Positions 19,468 through 28,729 of a DNA stretch of 64,000 bases are shown piece after piece. Within the stretch, counting starts at the first letter, position 1. Every line of letters begins with the position of its first letter. The notes below the pieces were generated by a model. That model did not search any database. It had not been told where the DNA came from and worked only from the letters and a program-made list of their open reading frames with translations. Origin of the DNA: Streptococcus parasanguinis (GTDB taxonomy: Bacteria; Bacillota; Bacilli; Lactobacillales; Streptococcaceae); the NCBI RefSeq assembly GCF_032163505.1, contig NZ_CP134147.1, positions 1,764,501-1,828,500 on the forward strand, in the 5' to 3' direction. The position numbers and the translations under genes are program-made.

Positions 19468-21972
19468 CTAACTAGCGTATTTATTTTCAAGGCTTGATGA
19501 TACCGTAGCTTTCATTGGTTTTAGAAGCATATCAATATCTTCAAAGATGTTGTGTACGGAAATCATATTGAGATTGCCATACACGTCATAGTACAGGCAT
19601 TGGCCAGAGATCATATTATCAATCCATTCGAGATTGCTTTCAGTGACTTCAAGATTGACGTGTTTTAGGATATCTTCTCGTTCTGACTTTTCATAGAAAG
19701 CAAAGATAGTCCCAAATCCAGTTGTATCATCGTCATTTTCTGCATCATGTACAGATTGAGTAATCAGTGCCAAGGTATTGTTTTTGGAGCGTCCAATCCG
19801 ACGCATATTTTTGATAACGGCTTTTCCTTCTGCGGACTTCATAAGAATCCATGCTTCATCAAAGAACTCAATGGTATCCTCATTTTCATTTCGTTCTCCA
19901 AAGTGGGTACAGAAGGCACCCAGCGCAAACATGAGGGCAATAGAATTGCGTTCATGATCTGAAATTTTTGTGGAATCGTCTTTTGGTAGTTTGAGGTTAT
20001 TGACCTCTAGGATGGTCACTCGTGACTCGTAGTTAAGTCCTTGAGTGGTTCCATCTGAAAAGGCTAGTTCCAAGATAGAGTTTGTGACAATTGAGGTCAG
20101 ATAACGACCAACCGAAGCAATTTCAGAGGAAGTAGAGTCTCTCAGAACTTTTAGGACGTGTTTAAATCCGACCTTCTCACCAGCGACTCGTTTTTCTACA
20201 ATCGCATTAATAGCTTCTGTGATAGCTGTTTTTTGATCCATCGTGACATCATCTACAGCTTGTAGTAGAAACTCAAGCATGTTTTTTGCGACTTCTACAG
20301 CTTGTTCTTTATCTAGAACAACAATAGGATCTAAGACTCCGTGGTTTGATGGTAGTGAGCTATCCAGTGTCACAAAGTTAAAGTTCTCAATCTGTTTCTT
20401 GCGTTCAGGATAGAGACGTGCAAATTCAGGTGAGTTGATCACTTCTTGGTAGTGATTTCTAAGTTCACGTTTAGGGTCGATATAAAGGGTTTTAACATTT
20501 TGTAAAGCCACACTTAAAAAGATGATCTGAGCAAGGAAGGATTTTCCTTGACCTGTTGCCCCCGTAATAATGATGTGTGGGTTCTTGGTGATCTTTCCAG
20601 CGATATCTTCTTTATTTCCGACTGTCGCATTGTAGAGGACAATGTTCTTTGAGGAATCAATAGCTTTTGCAATATTGTCCCAACGGCCTGTCCAGTTATC
20701 TACTCGGCCGATATACCAACCGATACGATTTCCAGAAGAGGTATTGGTGAAGGGCATGAGTTCTGAAAATCCACGAGCTGTGACCATATGTGTCCAGGTG
20801 CGAGTTTTCTTTTGGAGGTTTTCTCCATAAAGCAGAGCTTGAAAGAGATAAGGTCCGTCTTGAGAGGCTTCACTGATTTCAACGCCCATATCATCAAAGT
20901 AATTCAAAACTACTTGCCGTCTTTGTCGTAGTTGGTTCACACTAGAAGCAGAAACAATCAGATAGGCTCCATATTCGATGATATCTTCCTTGTTTCCGAC
21001 TTTCTTCATTAAGTCCTTTAGGGAGATGGAACCCATGATGATCTCGTCTTGTTGAACAGTATCAGTATTTTCTGCCTCTTCCATGATGTTTCTGTAACGT
21101 GTATTCGATCGTCCCATTCGACCTTTGATCTTACCGGTATCAATGAATTCTGCCTTGATTCGTAGTTCAACGGGGAAGTTCAAACGTTGGATAAATTCGC
21201 CAAGATGAAAACCGTTGAATTGAACAGGAAATTTACCTACAGGAAGAATCGTCACAAAAGATGAACCATAGGGGCTTTCTAACTTGAGAAAGCCACCTTT
21301 TAAGACTTTGATCAAGGTGTCTGTGATATTGAATTGAGCACGATTGGCGAGCACCTCCTTCTTGTAGTGAGGAATATAACGGAGGTATTGCATCCGCTGG
21401 TAATAAAAGAGTTCTTCATTGGATAAACGCTTTGCCCGAAGAACTGAGAAGGCTTGGAAAATGGTGAATTCATCACTTTTATAGTCTTCATACCAGGTGG
21501 GACATAATTCATATTCATAGCCAAGACCCTTTGCGATCTTTTCAGTGAACTCATTAAAGCTCTCATAGGCCAAGTCTTTTACTGTAGCTCCATGATTTTG
21601 TTTGCGTAAAGTCACTCCTACGACCCAGTCAAACTGATAAGGGATTTCCATTTCATCTGTTAGGCGATCCACTGTGTAGAGAAGAAGTTCTTCTCCTAGT
21701 TCACGACTGTCATCTGCTAGAGCATCTGAAAAGTCTCTCATTTTCTCTTCTAAGAGATAGTCTTTAGGGATCAGAGATATTTCAAAGAACTTGTTTTTCT
21801 GGAGCTTCTTCATCATTTGAGCAACCGTAATTTTATGTTTGCCCTTTTTTTCATCATCTGTAATTGTGATGGGAGTGTTTGGAATACGATAATAAGCAAC
21901 GACTGTTTGATCTTTTTTGAGAGCTAGATTTTCATGTGTTTCCCTTATAGGATAAGTTAAAGTAATACTCAT
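19468..21972 (-). CDS. VirB4-like conjugation ATPase (Tn916 Orf16)
   Basis: 834 aa from the ATG at 21972 (MSITLTYPIRET), chosen because GGAGG lies just before it; the frame stays open 13 codons further and would overlap the TcpE-like gene. The C-terminal half has Walker A ITGATGQGKSFLAQI, a DPKRELRNHY segment typical of VirB4, and Walker B IEFFDEAWILMKS. It powers assembly and transport in the conjugation channel. It lies 13 bp after the TcpE-like gene. Confidence 0.92.
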   Translation of the reverse strand: MSITLTYPIRETHENLALKKDQTVVAYYRIPNTPITITDDEKKGKHKITVAQMMKKLQKNKFFEISLIPKDYLLEEKMRDFSDALADDSRELGEELLLYTVDRLTDEMEIPYQFDWVVGVTLRKQNHGATVKDLAYESFNEFTEKIAKGLGYEYELCPTWYEDYKSDEFTIFQAFSVLRAKRLSNEELFYYQRMQYLRYIPHYKKEVLANRAQFNITDTLIKVLKGGFLKLESPYGSSFVTILPVGKFPVQFNGFHLGEFIQRLNFPVELRIKAEFIDTGKIKGRMGRSNTRYRNIMEEAENTDTVQQDEIIMGSISLKDLMKKVGNKEDIIEYGAYLIVSASSVNQLRQRRQVVLNYFDDMGVEISEASQDGPYLFQALLYGENLQKKTRTWTHMVTARGFSELMPFTNTSSGNRIGWYIGRVDNWTGRWDNIAKAIDSSKNIVLYNATVGNKEDIAGKITKNPHIIITGATGQGKSFLAQIIFLSVALQNVKTLYIDPKRELRNHYQEVINSPEFARLYPERKKQIENFNFVTLDSSLPSNHGVLDPIVVLDKEQAVEVAKNMLEFLLQAVDDVTMDQKTAITEAINAIVEKRVAGEKVGFKHVLKVLRDSTSSEIASVGRYLTSIVTNSILELAFSDGTTQGLNYESRVTILEVNNLKLPKDDSTKISDHERNSIALMFALGAFCTHFGERNENEDTIEFFDEAWILMKSAEGKAVIKNMRRIGRSKNNTLALITQSVHDAENDDDTTGFGTIFAFYEKSEREDILKHVNLEVTESNLEWIDNMISGQCLYYDVYGNLNMISVHNIFEDIDMLLKPMKATVSSSLENKYAS

Positions 21973-21985
21973 AGGCCCTCCTTTT

Positions 21986-22396
21986 CTATAGATTTGTTTT
22001 TTCAAAGACAATTTCTTCTACAGGCTCTATTCGATCTTCATGGTAGATAGCTTTTTTATTGATCTTAAAGTCCCAAAAGTAAATCAGGTAATCTCCAATA
22101 AAGACGTGCATCTTTTTACCGTGAGGCTCGTATTCAGTATAGAACTTGGCCAATTTGTAAGGGAGATACCAATAGAGCAAGAGAGAAATTGAGTGAGTGA
22201 TTTTTGCGAGTGGCACAAAGATAAAACCTCCAAAGAGTAACATGGCCACAAAGACGATGATAAAAACAATGAAAAAGGACAACTGCATGGGTGTCGCAAA
22301 GTACCATAGTCGAGTGCCCTTTTTTGTCTTGATTTCTTGGATCCAATAAGGAGCATTTAGGCCCTTACTGTAATCATAAAGTCTTTCTTCATTCAT
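21986..22396 (-). CDS. TcpE-family conjugation membrane protein (Tn916 Orf17)
   Basis: 136 aa with two hydrophobic helices (about 35-85) between a short N-terminal region (LYDYSKGLNAPYWIQEIKTK) and a soluble tail. This matches TcpE/Orf17, a small membrane subunit always found upstream of the VirB4 ATPase in Tn916-like elements. It follows the TcpD-like gene by two bases. Confidence 0.82.
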   Translation of the reverse strand: MNEERLYDYSKGLNAPYWIQEIKTKKGTRLWYFATPMQLSFFIVFIIVFVAMLLFGGFIFVPLAKITHSISLLLYWYLPYKLAKFYTEYEPHGKKMHVFIGDYLIYFWDFKINKKAIYHEDRIEPVEEIVFEKTNL

Positions 22397-22398
22397 AC

Positions 22399-22623
22399 TT
22401 AGAGTCCTGATTCAATACCGAAGAGTCGCAGGAACCAGCCGACTGCTTTTAGGATATCTTGTCCTTTCGCAATTGAAACAATAACGGCATAGAAACCAAC
22501 GACAGAGAAGAGTTGAAGCCAAGAGCTGTTCCGCCAAGACTTGATCGCTAAGAGCACAGCAATAGCTGTCAGGATCCAAATTCCATCACCCTGAAGGAAG
22601 GTTCGTAGATTGTTTGTATTCAT
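22399..22623 (-). CDS. TcpD-like small membrane protein
   Basis: 74 aa with two predicted membrane helices (about 14-30 and 36-52). In related ICEs a TcpD-family protein of this size lies between the TcpC and TcpE genes, as here. It is assigned by position, size and hydrophobicity. Confidence 0.7.
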   Translation of the reverse strand: MNTNNLRTFLQGDGIWILTAIAVLLAIKSWRNSSWLQLFSVVGFYAVIVSIAKGQDILKAVGWFLRLFGIESGL

Positions 22624-22632
22624 AGAGTTCTC

Positions 22633-23628
22633 CTATTCTTTATCATTTGCATAATTCAGTGGAATGGTGTGTTCTAGTTTTGAGACATAGTAGGTCTTTT
22701 CTTTTTCTGAGAGAGTAAAGGTGAAGTTTTCCGAGTGAGTGGTCCCTCCAACTTCAAAGGTAGCTTGGACATAAGCGATTAAATCATCACCGTCCTGTTT
22801 GAGATAAGTGTAGTCGATCGTTTTGAAAGTGCTATTTGCGATGATATCCACATCCTTAGCAATCAGATTAAGATTATCTTGGCTTGTGGTGTAGTTGGTA
22901 AAGAAGACCTTGAGGAATTTCTCTACTTTCTTTCGCTCGCTGTCTGAAAAATGATCATTGGCAGTGAGTTGGAGCTTATCATCTTCGCTAAAGTGTCCAG
23001 CTTGTGAGGATTCAATGGCAGAAAACCAAGGAAGGCCAGAAACGTAATATTTTCCATCTTTTTCATCAAAAGGAATATTGAAGCCTGTCACAATTTCTTT
23101 TTCTTCTGTGTTGTTATCCCGATGGATGCTTTCCTTGTATTTAACCTTATAGGTCGCAACCTTTCCTTCTACAGTCACTAACTGAGAATAGAGAAGTTCA
23201 CTAGGATTTCGAACTTGACCTTGAGCTTTCACATCAGGAATGAAGTTGTAAAAGCTATTTAAGTATTCCACTTGAGCTTGTTGTTTATCTCCTTCTTGTG
23301 GAAGGGTGAAATAAGCGTAGACATAGTCGTTCAAGTAGTACTGGAGTTTATAGTCGTATTTTCTACTAGACTCCATTGGTTGTGCCCTTTGTTTTTTAGT
23401 GGACTCCACTTGAGCTTGTAGTGTTCCTACCTTATTTGAGAGTGTGATAGCACGAAGAGATCCCAAGAGACCAACAAAAAGGAGGAAAGCAATTCCTCCT
23501 ATGACTGCAATATTGACGGTCTTTTTATTGGTGACTTTTAGCTTTGGTGGGCCTCCTTTTTTCTCCACCTTTTTAAAGTGTGAGAGGTATTCTTTTGCTT
23601 GAAGCAAGTAGCGTTTGGCTTTATCCAT
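22633..23628 (-). CDS. TcpC-like conjugation protein (Tn916 Orf13)
   Basis: 331 aa from the ATG at 23628 (MDKAKRYLLQAKEYL), selected because AAAGGAGG precedes it and the longer frame would overlap the upstream gene. One N-terminal membrane anchor (about 40-62, VNIAVIGGIAFLLFVGLLGS) is followed by two NTF2-like extracellular domains, as in TcpC, the bitopic VirB8-like channel subunit. It lies 11 bp after the upstream gene. Confidence 0.88.
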   Translation of the reverse strand: MDKAKRYLLQAKEYLSHFKKVEKKGGPPKLKVTNKKTVNIAVIGGIAFLLFVGLLGSLRAITLSNKVGTLQAQVESTKKQRAQPMESSRKYDYKLQYYLNDYVYAYFTLPQEGDKQQAQVEYLNSFYNFIPDVKAQGQVRNPSELLYSQLVTVEGKVATYKVKYKESIHRDNNTEEKEIVTGFNIPFDEKDGKYYVSGLPWFSAIESSQAGHFSEDDKLQLTANDHFSDSERKKVEKFLKVFFTNYTTSQDNLNLIAKDVDIIANSTFKTIDYTYLKQDGDDLIAYVQATFEVGGTTHSENFTFTLSEKEKTYYVSKLEHTIPLNYANDKE

Positions 23629-23638
23629 AGATCCTCCT

Positions 23639-24196
23639 TTAGAGACCAGCAAGCTCAATGAGCTTTGATCCTTTTGCATAAAGGCGCTTATTGGCTTTTT
23701 CGATCTCGCCATTAATGTAATAGTAGCCTCGTAGCTCAGTTTGGAGTTGTTCGATCAGGTCAGGTTTTAGATCCTTGGCTTCTTCTTTTTTTAGGAGACT
23801 ATTTAATTCTCCAGCCTTGGTCCAAGCCTCTCTGTGATCTTTCTTTTTAAGTAATTCTCCCAGTTCATTCGTGACTTGAGAGACTTTCTTTTCAAAAATA
23901 GTTTTAGTGGCCATTTCAATTTCCTTTCTAAATTTTTCTTGATTGTCTTTGATGGTCTTTTGGATATAAGTAATGAGTGAGGGGCGCATTTTTTTATTTA
24001 CGCTCAACACTTGACCATCTAGCGTGAAACAGGCATGTTCATAGTTATAGAACCCTCTACTATCTGGAAGATCTTCTGTACATCTACCTGCACATTCATA
24101 GTAGAAGTCTTTGCCCTTTCGTAAGAGAATATACATATTCCAGAATTCTTGTTCTGGAAGAAGCAGAAAGTCTGCTTGATAAATCTTCTTTAACAT
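23639..24196 (-). CDS. Conserved ICE protein, function unknown
   Basis: 185 aa from the ATG at 24196 (MLKKIYQADFLLLPEQ), directly after the upstream TGA (TGAGATG). The N-terminal part looks globular (GKDFYYECAGRCTEDLPDSR), and the C-terminal half is charged and helical (FEKKVSQVTNELGELLKKKD). It lies between replication and transfer genes in the same operon. No recognised domain. Confidence 0.7.
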   Translation of the reverse strand: MLKKIYQADFLLLPEQEFWNMYILLRKGKDFYYECAGRCTEDLPDSRGFYNYEHACFTLDGQVLSVNKKMRPSLITYIQKTIKDNQEKFRKEIEMATKTIFEKKVSQVTNELGELLKKKDHREAWTKAGELNSLLKKEEAKDLKPDLIEQLQTELRGYYYINGEIEKANKRLYAKGSKLIELAGL

Positions 24197-24197
24197 C

Positions 24198-24431
24198 TCA
24201 AGAAGCCTCAAGCAGATCATCGTAGCCTAGAGCTTGGTAAATGAAATCTGAATCGAACCAGAGCCAGTCATTGATTTGTACTTCTGTTGGTGTCTCACCA
24301 GAGAAGATATCTTCACAAATGACGGTTAGAGTATCTACTCCACCACGTTCACGGACAGTATTCAAGGTGGTTAGTCCACCAGACCAGGCTTTAAAGTTGT
24401 CTAGTGAATTAATTTGAACTTTGTATTCCAT
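24198..24431 (-). CDS. Small acidic ICE protein, function unknown
   Basis: 77 aa, acidic, with the segments FKAWSGGLTTLNTV and EVQINDWLWFDSDFIYQALGY. It sits between mobT and the 185-aa gene with only 14 and 1 bp gaps. Proteins of this size are common after the relaxase in ICESt3-like elements; no function is assigned. Confidence 0.65.
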   Translation of the reverse strand: MEYKVQINSLDNFKAWSGGLTTLNTVRERGGVDTLTVICEDIFSGETPTEVQINDWLWFDSDFIYQALGYDDLLEAS

Positions 24432-24445
24432 ATAGTTTTTCCTTT

Positions 24446-25678
24446 CTAGTGTTCATATTGTTTATTGGCTTTGAGAAGTCGTAACATGGCTTTCCCTCGA
24501 TCTGTAATCTCTCCACTGTTCTGGATCATTTTCATGTATTCTGTTTGGAGGATCTTGTCCGCTTCAGTGACTAGTGCAAGAGAGTTAGCAACTTGATAGG
24601 TCAGCCAGCGAATCGTTCGCTCAATACTGTAAGGTTGAGGGTTGGTTGAAAGTTTTAAGGGTTCGACTCCTCCAAAGAGTTTTTGCCATTTTTCATCGGG
24701 TTTATAGGCTCCGAAGCGAGTGATACCATCATAAACTTGGATCTCTTTATTGATGATACCTCTTGCGATTTCTCCGAGATCTACACCGTTGATGTATTCC
24801 TCCACAATTCCTTGAGCTTTCTGATCTGAAAACCGCAATTCATAGCGATTCCAGATACCAAAAATCTCCAAGGATTCGTCCAAGGAGATGTTTTCCATTC
24901 GAGCAATTTCATAGCGCTTTTCATAAAAGTTGAAGTAGAGTTGACTTTGACGACTTCCAAAATAAATGGACAAGCCGTGATTAGCTTCCATGTCTTCATT
25001 ATCTGTGAAAGATCCACCACCCGTGATATTCCATTTCTTGATCGTATCTAGAACAATCTCTTTGGAATAGAGTTTATCAATCAATTTGGGAATTTGAATT
25101 TGTTCGTCCTCGTGACCATACCCTTTATAGAGTTCATCGAGAGCGATATCGAGTCGCTTCACCCGAACATCTTCATAGGAATAAAGAATGTTTTGAAGAA
25201 AGATCTGCCAAGTGATTCCCTTGTCTTCTAGAAGCAATTCCAGCTCACGGCATCCTTGACCAGATAGTTGAAGGCAAGTTTGGTAGTCATTGGTTACAGA
25301 CTTATCAAAGAAATCAAAAATCCAGATATTCCCTCGTTGCCATAAGTGGGTATAGTTCATGAGACGGGTTTCTTGGTTTGTAAATTCGCTTAGGTGACAG
25401 TGAAGGAAGTTTTCACAGAAAGCGTCTAAATCCTTTAATCTAGGAAAGGTCAATCGTAGATAGTCGATCTGAGCCCGAAGACTGTTTTTATCGCACTCTT
25501 GATAGTAACCGAGTTTTTCTTTTAGTTCTCTGAACTTATCAATCGTCAGTCCTCTTTCGCCTGTTTCATAAGAGCGATAGGTTCTTGTAGGGAGATCAAC
25601 AGCTTGTGCAAATGCTTTTTGACTAAGTCCTGTTTGTTTTCTGAAATTCTTAATATGAAAAGGACTAATTTTGTCCAT
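24446..25678 (-). CDS. mobT: MobT relaxase / Rep_trans replication initiator with N-terminal HTH
   Basis: 410 aa. An N-terminal Cro/CI helix-turn-helix (about 8-60, RKQTGLSQKAFAQAVDLPTR) is followed by the Rep_trans domain, with VRVKRLDIALDE and the later LSIYFGSRQSQLYFNFYEKR, as in Tn916 Orf20 and ICEBs1 NicK. It is expected to nick oriT, start rolling-circle replication and lead the transferred strand. It lies directly downstream of the oriT-like sequence and shares the operon with transfer genes. Confidence 0.9.
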   Translation of the reverse strand: MDKISPFHIKNFRKQTGLSQKAFAQAVDLPTRTYRSYETGERGLTIDKFRELKEKLGYYQECDKNSLRAQIDYLRLTFPRLKDLDAFCENFLHCHLSEFTNQETRLMNYTHLWQRGNIWIFDFFDKSVTNDYQTCLQLSGQGCRELELLLEDKGITWQIFLQNILYSYEDVRVKRLDIALDELYKGYGHEDEQIQIPKLIDKLYSKEIVLDTIKKWNITGGGSFTDNEDMEANHGLSIYFGSRQSQLYFNFYEKRYEIARMENISLDESLEIFGIWNRYELRFSDQKAQGIVEEYINGVDLGEIARGIINKEIQVYDGITRFGAYKPDEKWQKLFGGVEPLKLSTNPQPYSIERTIRWLTYQVANSLALVTEADKILQTEYMKMIQNSGEITDRGKAMLRLLKANKQYEH

Positions 25679-25702
25679 TCATCGCAACACCTCTTTCTAA
25701 CG

Positions 25703-25737
25703 AAGTGACACACTTTTTTGACGAAAGTGACACACTT
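25703..25737. repeat. Two direct repeats AAGTGACACACTT upstream of mobT
   Basis: The 13-mer AAGTGACACACTT occurs at 25703-25715 and 25725-25737, spaced 22 bp (about two helical turns), just before the mobT start. It could be a MobT/HTH binding site or an operator. Each copy is itself partly palindromic (AAGTG/CACTT). Confidence 0.6.
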
Positions 25738-25785
25738 CATAAAAATTGAAAACCCAACTCCCATAAGGAATGAGGAGGGGTGGAC

Positions 25786-25831
25786 TTGGCGTATTTGCCA
25801 AATGTAACCCCCCTATTAGAAAACGGGGGTT
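25786..25831. other. Probable origin of transfer (oriT)
   Basis: Two adjacent inverted repeats, TTGGC-GTATTT-GCCAA (25786-25801) and AACCCCC/CGGGGGTT (25806-25831), lie between the coupling-protein gene and mobT. The C-run/G-run hairpin in this position is what Tn916- and ICEBs1-type oriT regions look like. The nick site is not assigned. Confidence 0.72.
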
Positions 25832-25885
25832 AAAGTTTCATCATGGCCTAGAAACTTCGGGCTACGGTCTGCGCCTGACCTGCGG

Positions 25886-27574
25886 TCAGGCTTGCCCTTG
25901 CCCTTGTCCTAGCCCATGATGAACAATCGTCGCTTCAACTGCTTTTGGATAAGACCTGCGTCCTCCCTCTTCAAATTGAGCGAGGATTTCAAGAAGAAGT
26001 TTTTCTTGAAAAGGATCCACTAGAATAGCGGATACAGTCCGTTCAAAGATGATCCCTTGCTCTGTTAAGAGATAGATAATCTTGCGTAAGGTTGGCATTT
26101 TAAGATTTTGTTCGTCCGCAAATTCCTTGAGTGGTCGTTTGTTTGGTTCGTTTTCTATTACCTCCTCTTCCTCTATAGGATCAATTGTTTCAAGCGGTGG
26201 TTTATATTCTTCAAAGACCAAGAACTCTTCACCTTCAAACTCCATAATAGGAATTTTAGAGTAGGCATCGTAGAAGGAAAAACCTTGATCAAGCGGTACA
26301 TAAGGAGAGAAAAACTCACCAGCCAACTCACCATTATTTGCGATATAGCCCCGTCCTTTGACCTTGACTCCATTGATCTCATCCAGCTTTTTGAACTCTT
26401 TGGTTTTATTAGCATCTCCAAACATCATGTCATACCCTGTTGATTCTAAATGACCGACGGAGAGACGTTTCATAAAGTTATCCCGAAGAGCCGTTTTGAT
26501 AAATTCTCCATCAGGCCGTTGCATAGCAAAGATGATAAAAACTCCAGCTTGCCGACCTTCTAGAACTAACTGTGAGAGATATTCCATGAGTTCTGACTGT
26601 TGGCTATAGTCACGATCAATCTTTGCCATAAGAGCTGCCCACTCGTCCACTAGAATGAATTTTGGTTTCATGTCATAGTGAGTAAAGTTCTTTCCGGCTT
26701 GGAATTTTGGCGAAGTAGACATTAGTTCATAGCGTTTTTCCATGAACTCTACATTGTCTTTAAAACAGTTGATGATATCTTCCTTACTAGTGTAGACACG
26801 ACCATGGAAGACTGAAATTTTCTTTAATCCAGCTAGATCCGAATTCTTTGGATCGCAGATATCAACAAAGCCAATTTTAGCTAGTGCATAGATTATAGTC
26901 ATGAGAACAACTGTTTTTCCTCCACCTGTTCCACCACCAATGAGAAGATGAGGTTCTTCAATATAATCCCAAGATACATCCTTCATGAGCTGGAGTTTGG
27001 AGCCCTTGACTTTTACTTCATCAATAGTGATCCGGCTTTCAATCCGATTGATAGCAATTTCATATTTGATAAAGCGATTATCAAAGGTTTTATTACGAAA
27101 GTCCCCATTAAACATAACTTCAAGCGTAGCTCCAAGGTTGAGGAAGCGATCTTGAAATTTATTGCCTTCTAGAATGAAACTTATTTCAATCTTGTAGCGA
27201 GACTGTTTGATATACACTTGAGGCAAGGTGATTTTTTCAATGATCTTGTTTTCACGTCTCACCTTTTTAACTAGATAGAGGTTATTCTCTAGCAAAAAGC
27301 GAGAAAGAATTCGAAGGCTGTTGAGCTTTTGAAAAAAGAGCATCTTCCTGTAGCAAACCCGATTGATAAACCAAGAAAAGATCAAAGAAAAGAGGAATAT
27401 AGCTCCTAGAAAGTATCCTTGAGGTAAGGGGTGAACTTTTAATTCTTCTAACTGTAAGTAGCTGTAGAAACTAATAGCCAACAAAAAAGGAAACCACCAG
27501 ATAAACCATGTGATTCCCTTTAGTTTACGATGAAAAACTCGAACTCTTTTTCCCCGATAGGTAAAGAGTTTCAT
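25886..27574 (-). CDS. FtsK/SpoIIIE-type coupling protein (TcpA, Tn916 Orf21)
   Basis: 562 aa. Two N-terminal membrane helices (about 25-75) are followed by the FtsK-like motor domain with Walker A LLIGGGTGGGKTVVL and Walker B PKFILVDEWAALMAK, and AMQRPDGEFIKTALRDNF beyond. A C-terminal winged-helix-like tail (KMPTLRKIIYLLTEQG) is present. It brings the relaxase-DNA complex to the channel. The stop codon lies inside a small hairpin, GCCTGACC/GGTCAGGC (25873-25891). Confidence 0.92.
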   Translation of the reverse strand: MKLFTYRGKRVRVFHRKLKGITWFIWWFPFLLAISFYSYLQLEELKVHPLPQGYFLGAIFLFSLIFSWFINRVCYRKMLFFQKLNSLRILSRFLLENNLYLVKKVRRENKIIEKITLPQVYIKQSRYKIEISFILEGNKFQDRFLNLGATLEVMFNGDFRNKTFDNRFIKYEIAINRIESRITIDEVKVKGSKLQLMKDVSWDYIEEPHLLIGGGTGGGKTVVLMTIIYALAKIGFVDICDPKNSDLAGLKKISVFHGRVYTSKEDIINCFKDNVEFMEKRYELMSTSPKFQAGKNFTHYDMKPKFILVDEWAALMAKIDRDYSQQSELMEYLSQLVLEGRQAGVFIIFAMQRPDGEFIKTALRDNFMKRLSVGHLESTGYDMMFGDANKTKEFKKLDEINGVKVKGRGYIANNGELAGEFFSPYVPLDQGFSFYDAYSKIPIMEFEGEEFLVFEEYKPPLETIDPIEEEEVIENEPNKRPLKEFADEQNLKMPTLRKIIYLLTEQGIIFERTVSAILVDPFQEKLLLEILAQFEEGGRRSYPKAVEATIVHHGLGQGQGQA

Positions 27575-27587
27575 CCTGCATCACCTC

Positions 27588-28049
27588 CTAGTTTTCCTTC
27601 TTGTTTTCTACAGGTTTGTTTTCTTTAGTCGGTGCGCCTCCAGCTTTTTTCTTGATTTTAGAAGCAAAGAGCTTATAGATATCATTACGATTGACGTGGG
27701 TATGCGTGATAACAATATCTTCTAGTTCAACCTCTTCACGGTATTTAATGCCTAAATCTTCAATTTCAGACTCAGACATATCTGCGATAGTGAAAAAGAG
27801 GGTTTCGTGCTGGACAGAAGAATGAATCCCTACAACGATTCCACGGATCTCCCCTGTATTGACTTGTACAAATGATCCATCAGGGTTCCGTTGTGAGCGA
27901 TCCACTTCAAAGATGATATCAGGACCTTCAATACCTCGGAAAGTCAGCTTTCCAAGGACAGCTGGGACATCTAGCCCGTCTGTAATAACACGATAAGTCT
28001 TGTCAGCAATTTGTAGTTTTTCTCCGTAGTTTAATCCAATTTTAGCCAT
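27588..28049 (-). CDS. DUF961/YdcP-family ICE protein (larger copy)
   Basis: 153 aa. A beta-rich core (KTYRVITDGLDVPAVLGKLTF) carries a Lys/Pro-rich tail, resembling the DUF961 proteins encoded by orf22/orf23 of Tn916 at the start of the conjugation operon. Function unknown. It is the gene immediately before the coupling protein gene. Confidence 0.75.
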   Translation of the reverse strand: MAKIGLNYGEKLQIADKTYRVITDGLDVPAVLGKLTFRGIEGPDIIFEVDRSQRNPDGSFVQVNTGEIRGIVVGIHSSVQHETLFFTIADMSESEIEDLGIKYREEVELEDIVITHTHVNRNDIYKLFASKIKKKAGGAPTKENKPVENKKEN

Positions 28050-28070
28050 GTGATTTTCTCCTTTTATTTC

Positions 28071-28367
28071 TTATTTTTTAATTACCAATTTTTCCGCAAA
28101 GACATTGAGGTAAGGTGCAACAGTATTGCCATTTAAAGCAGTGTCTGGGAAAAAGATTGGGTTGACAGTTTCTACTAGAGCATCTTCTGGGAAGACTGTT
28201 GTAGAAGCTGGTGTGATGACATGGAAAGCACCGTGCTCTGCGCTGTTTAGAATGTGACGTTGGTATTTACCTTCTTTTCCAAAAATAAATTTAGGAGCAT
28301 TTCCTAAACGTTCGTAGTAAGCAGGGCCAATAAATTCTGGTTTCATTTTGAGTGTTTCTGAGATCAT
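28071..28367 (-). CDS. DUF961/YdcP-family ICE protein (smaller copy)
   Basis: 98 aa with the segments [20 protein letters not shown] and [12 protein letters not shown]. It is a short relative of the next gene in the operon, as in Tn916 where two such proteins are adjacent. AAAGGA lies at good spacing before the ATG. Function unknown. Confidence 0.72.
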   Translation of the reverse strand: MISETLKMKPEFIGPAYYERLGNAPKFIFGKEGKYQRHILNSAEHGAFHVITPASTTVFPEDALVETVNPIFFPDTALNGNTVAPYLNVFAEKLVIKK

Positions 28368-28401
28368 AAGATTTTCCTTTCTGAGTGTAAAATAAAAAGA
28401 G

Positions 28402-28648
28402 TTAAGCTAGTTGCTTCACTCTTGAGTAATAGTGGGTAAATAATTTGCGTTTAAACATACGACTATAGAATTGAATATCCCCATGAGCGTAGCCATTTTT
28501 ACGAGCATCATCTGCGAGATGATCTAAATCTATTTGAGCCTGAGCATAGAGTTTAGCCTGTAGTTTATCAGATTCACTAAACATACCATAGGTAAATTCA
28601 TAGTTATCGTAGAGTCGCTTACATTGTAGTGCGAAAAAAGTTTGTCAT
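28402..28648 (-). pseudogene. First small gene of the conjugation operon, frameshifted
   Basis: A GGAG-preceded ATG at 28648 reads MTNFF and then runs out of frame to an early stop. Removing one base at the T6 run (28634-28639) would join it to ALQCKRLYDNYEFTYGMFSE and the 60-codon frame ending at 28402 (about 81 aa in total). The product is a helical, charged protein of unknown role. Either the gene is broken, the base is a sequencing error, or only the short downstream frame from 28584 is translated. Confidence 0.55.
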
Positions 28649-28672
28649 ATCATTCTCCTTTATTGTAATAAG

Positions 28673-28715
28673 TAAAAAAGCTACTAAGTGAAAAAAGGAA
28701 AGAACTTAGTAGCTT
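28673..28715 (-). terminator. Intrinsic terminator (attenuator) in the conjugation-operon leader
   Basis: Minus strand: a perfect 12-bp stem AAGCTACTAAGT/ACTTAGTAGCTT (28715-28704 and 28689-28678) runs directly into TTTTTT. It lies between the operon promoter near 29170 and the first operon gene, so it must be read through or relieved for transfer genes to be expressed. Confidence 0.8.
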
Positions 28716-28729
28716 GAGAGTAGGTCTAT

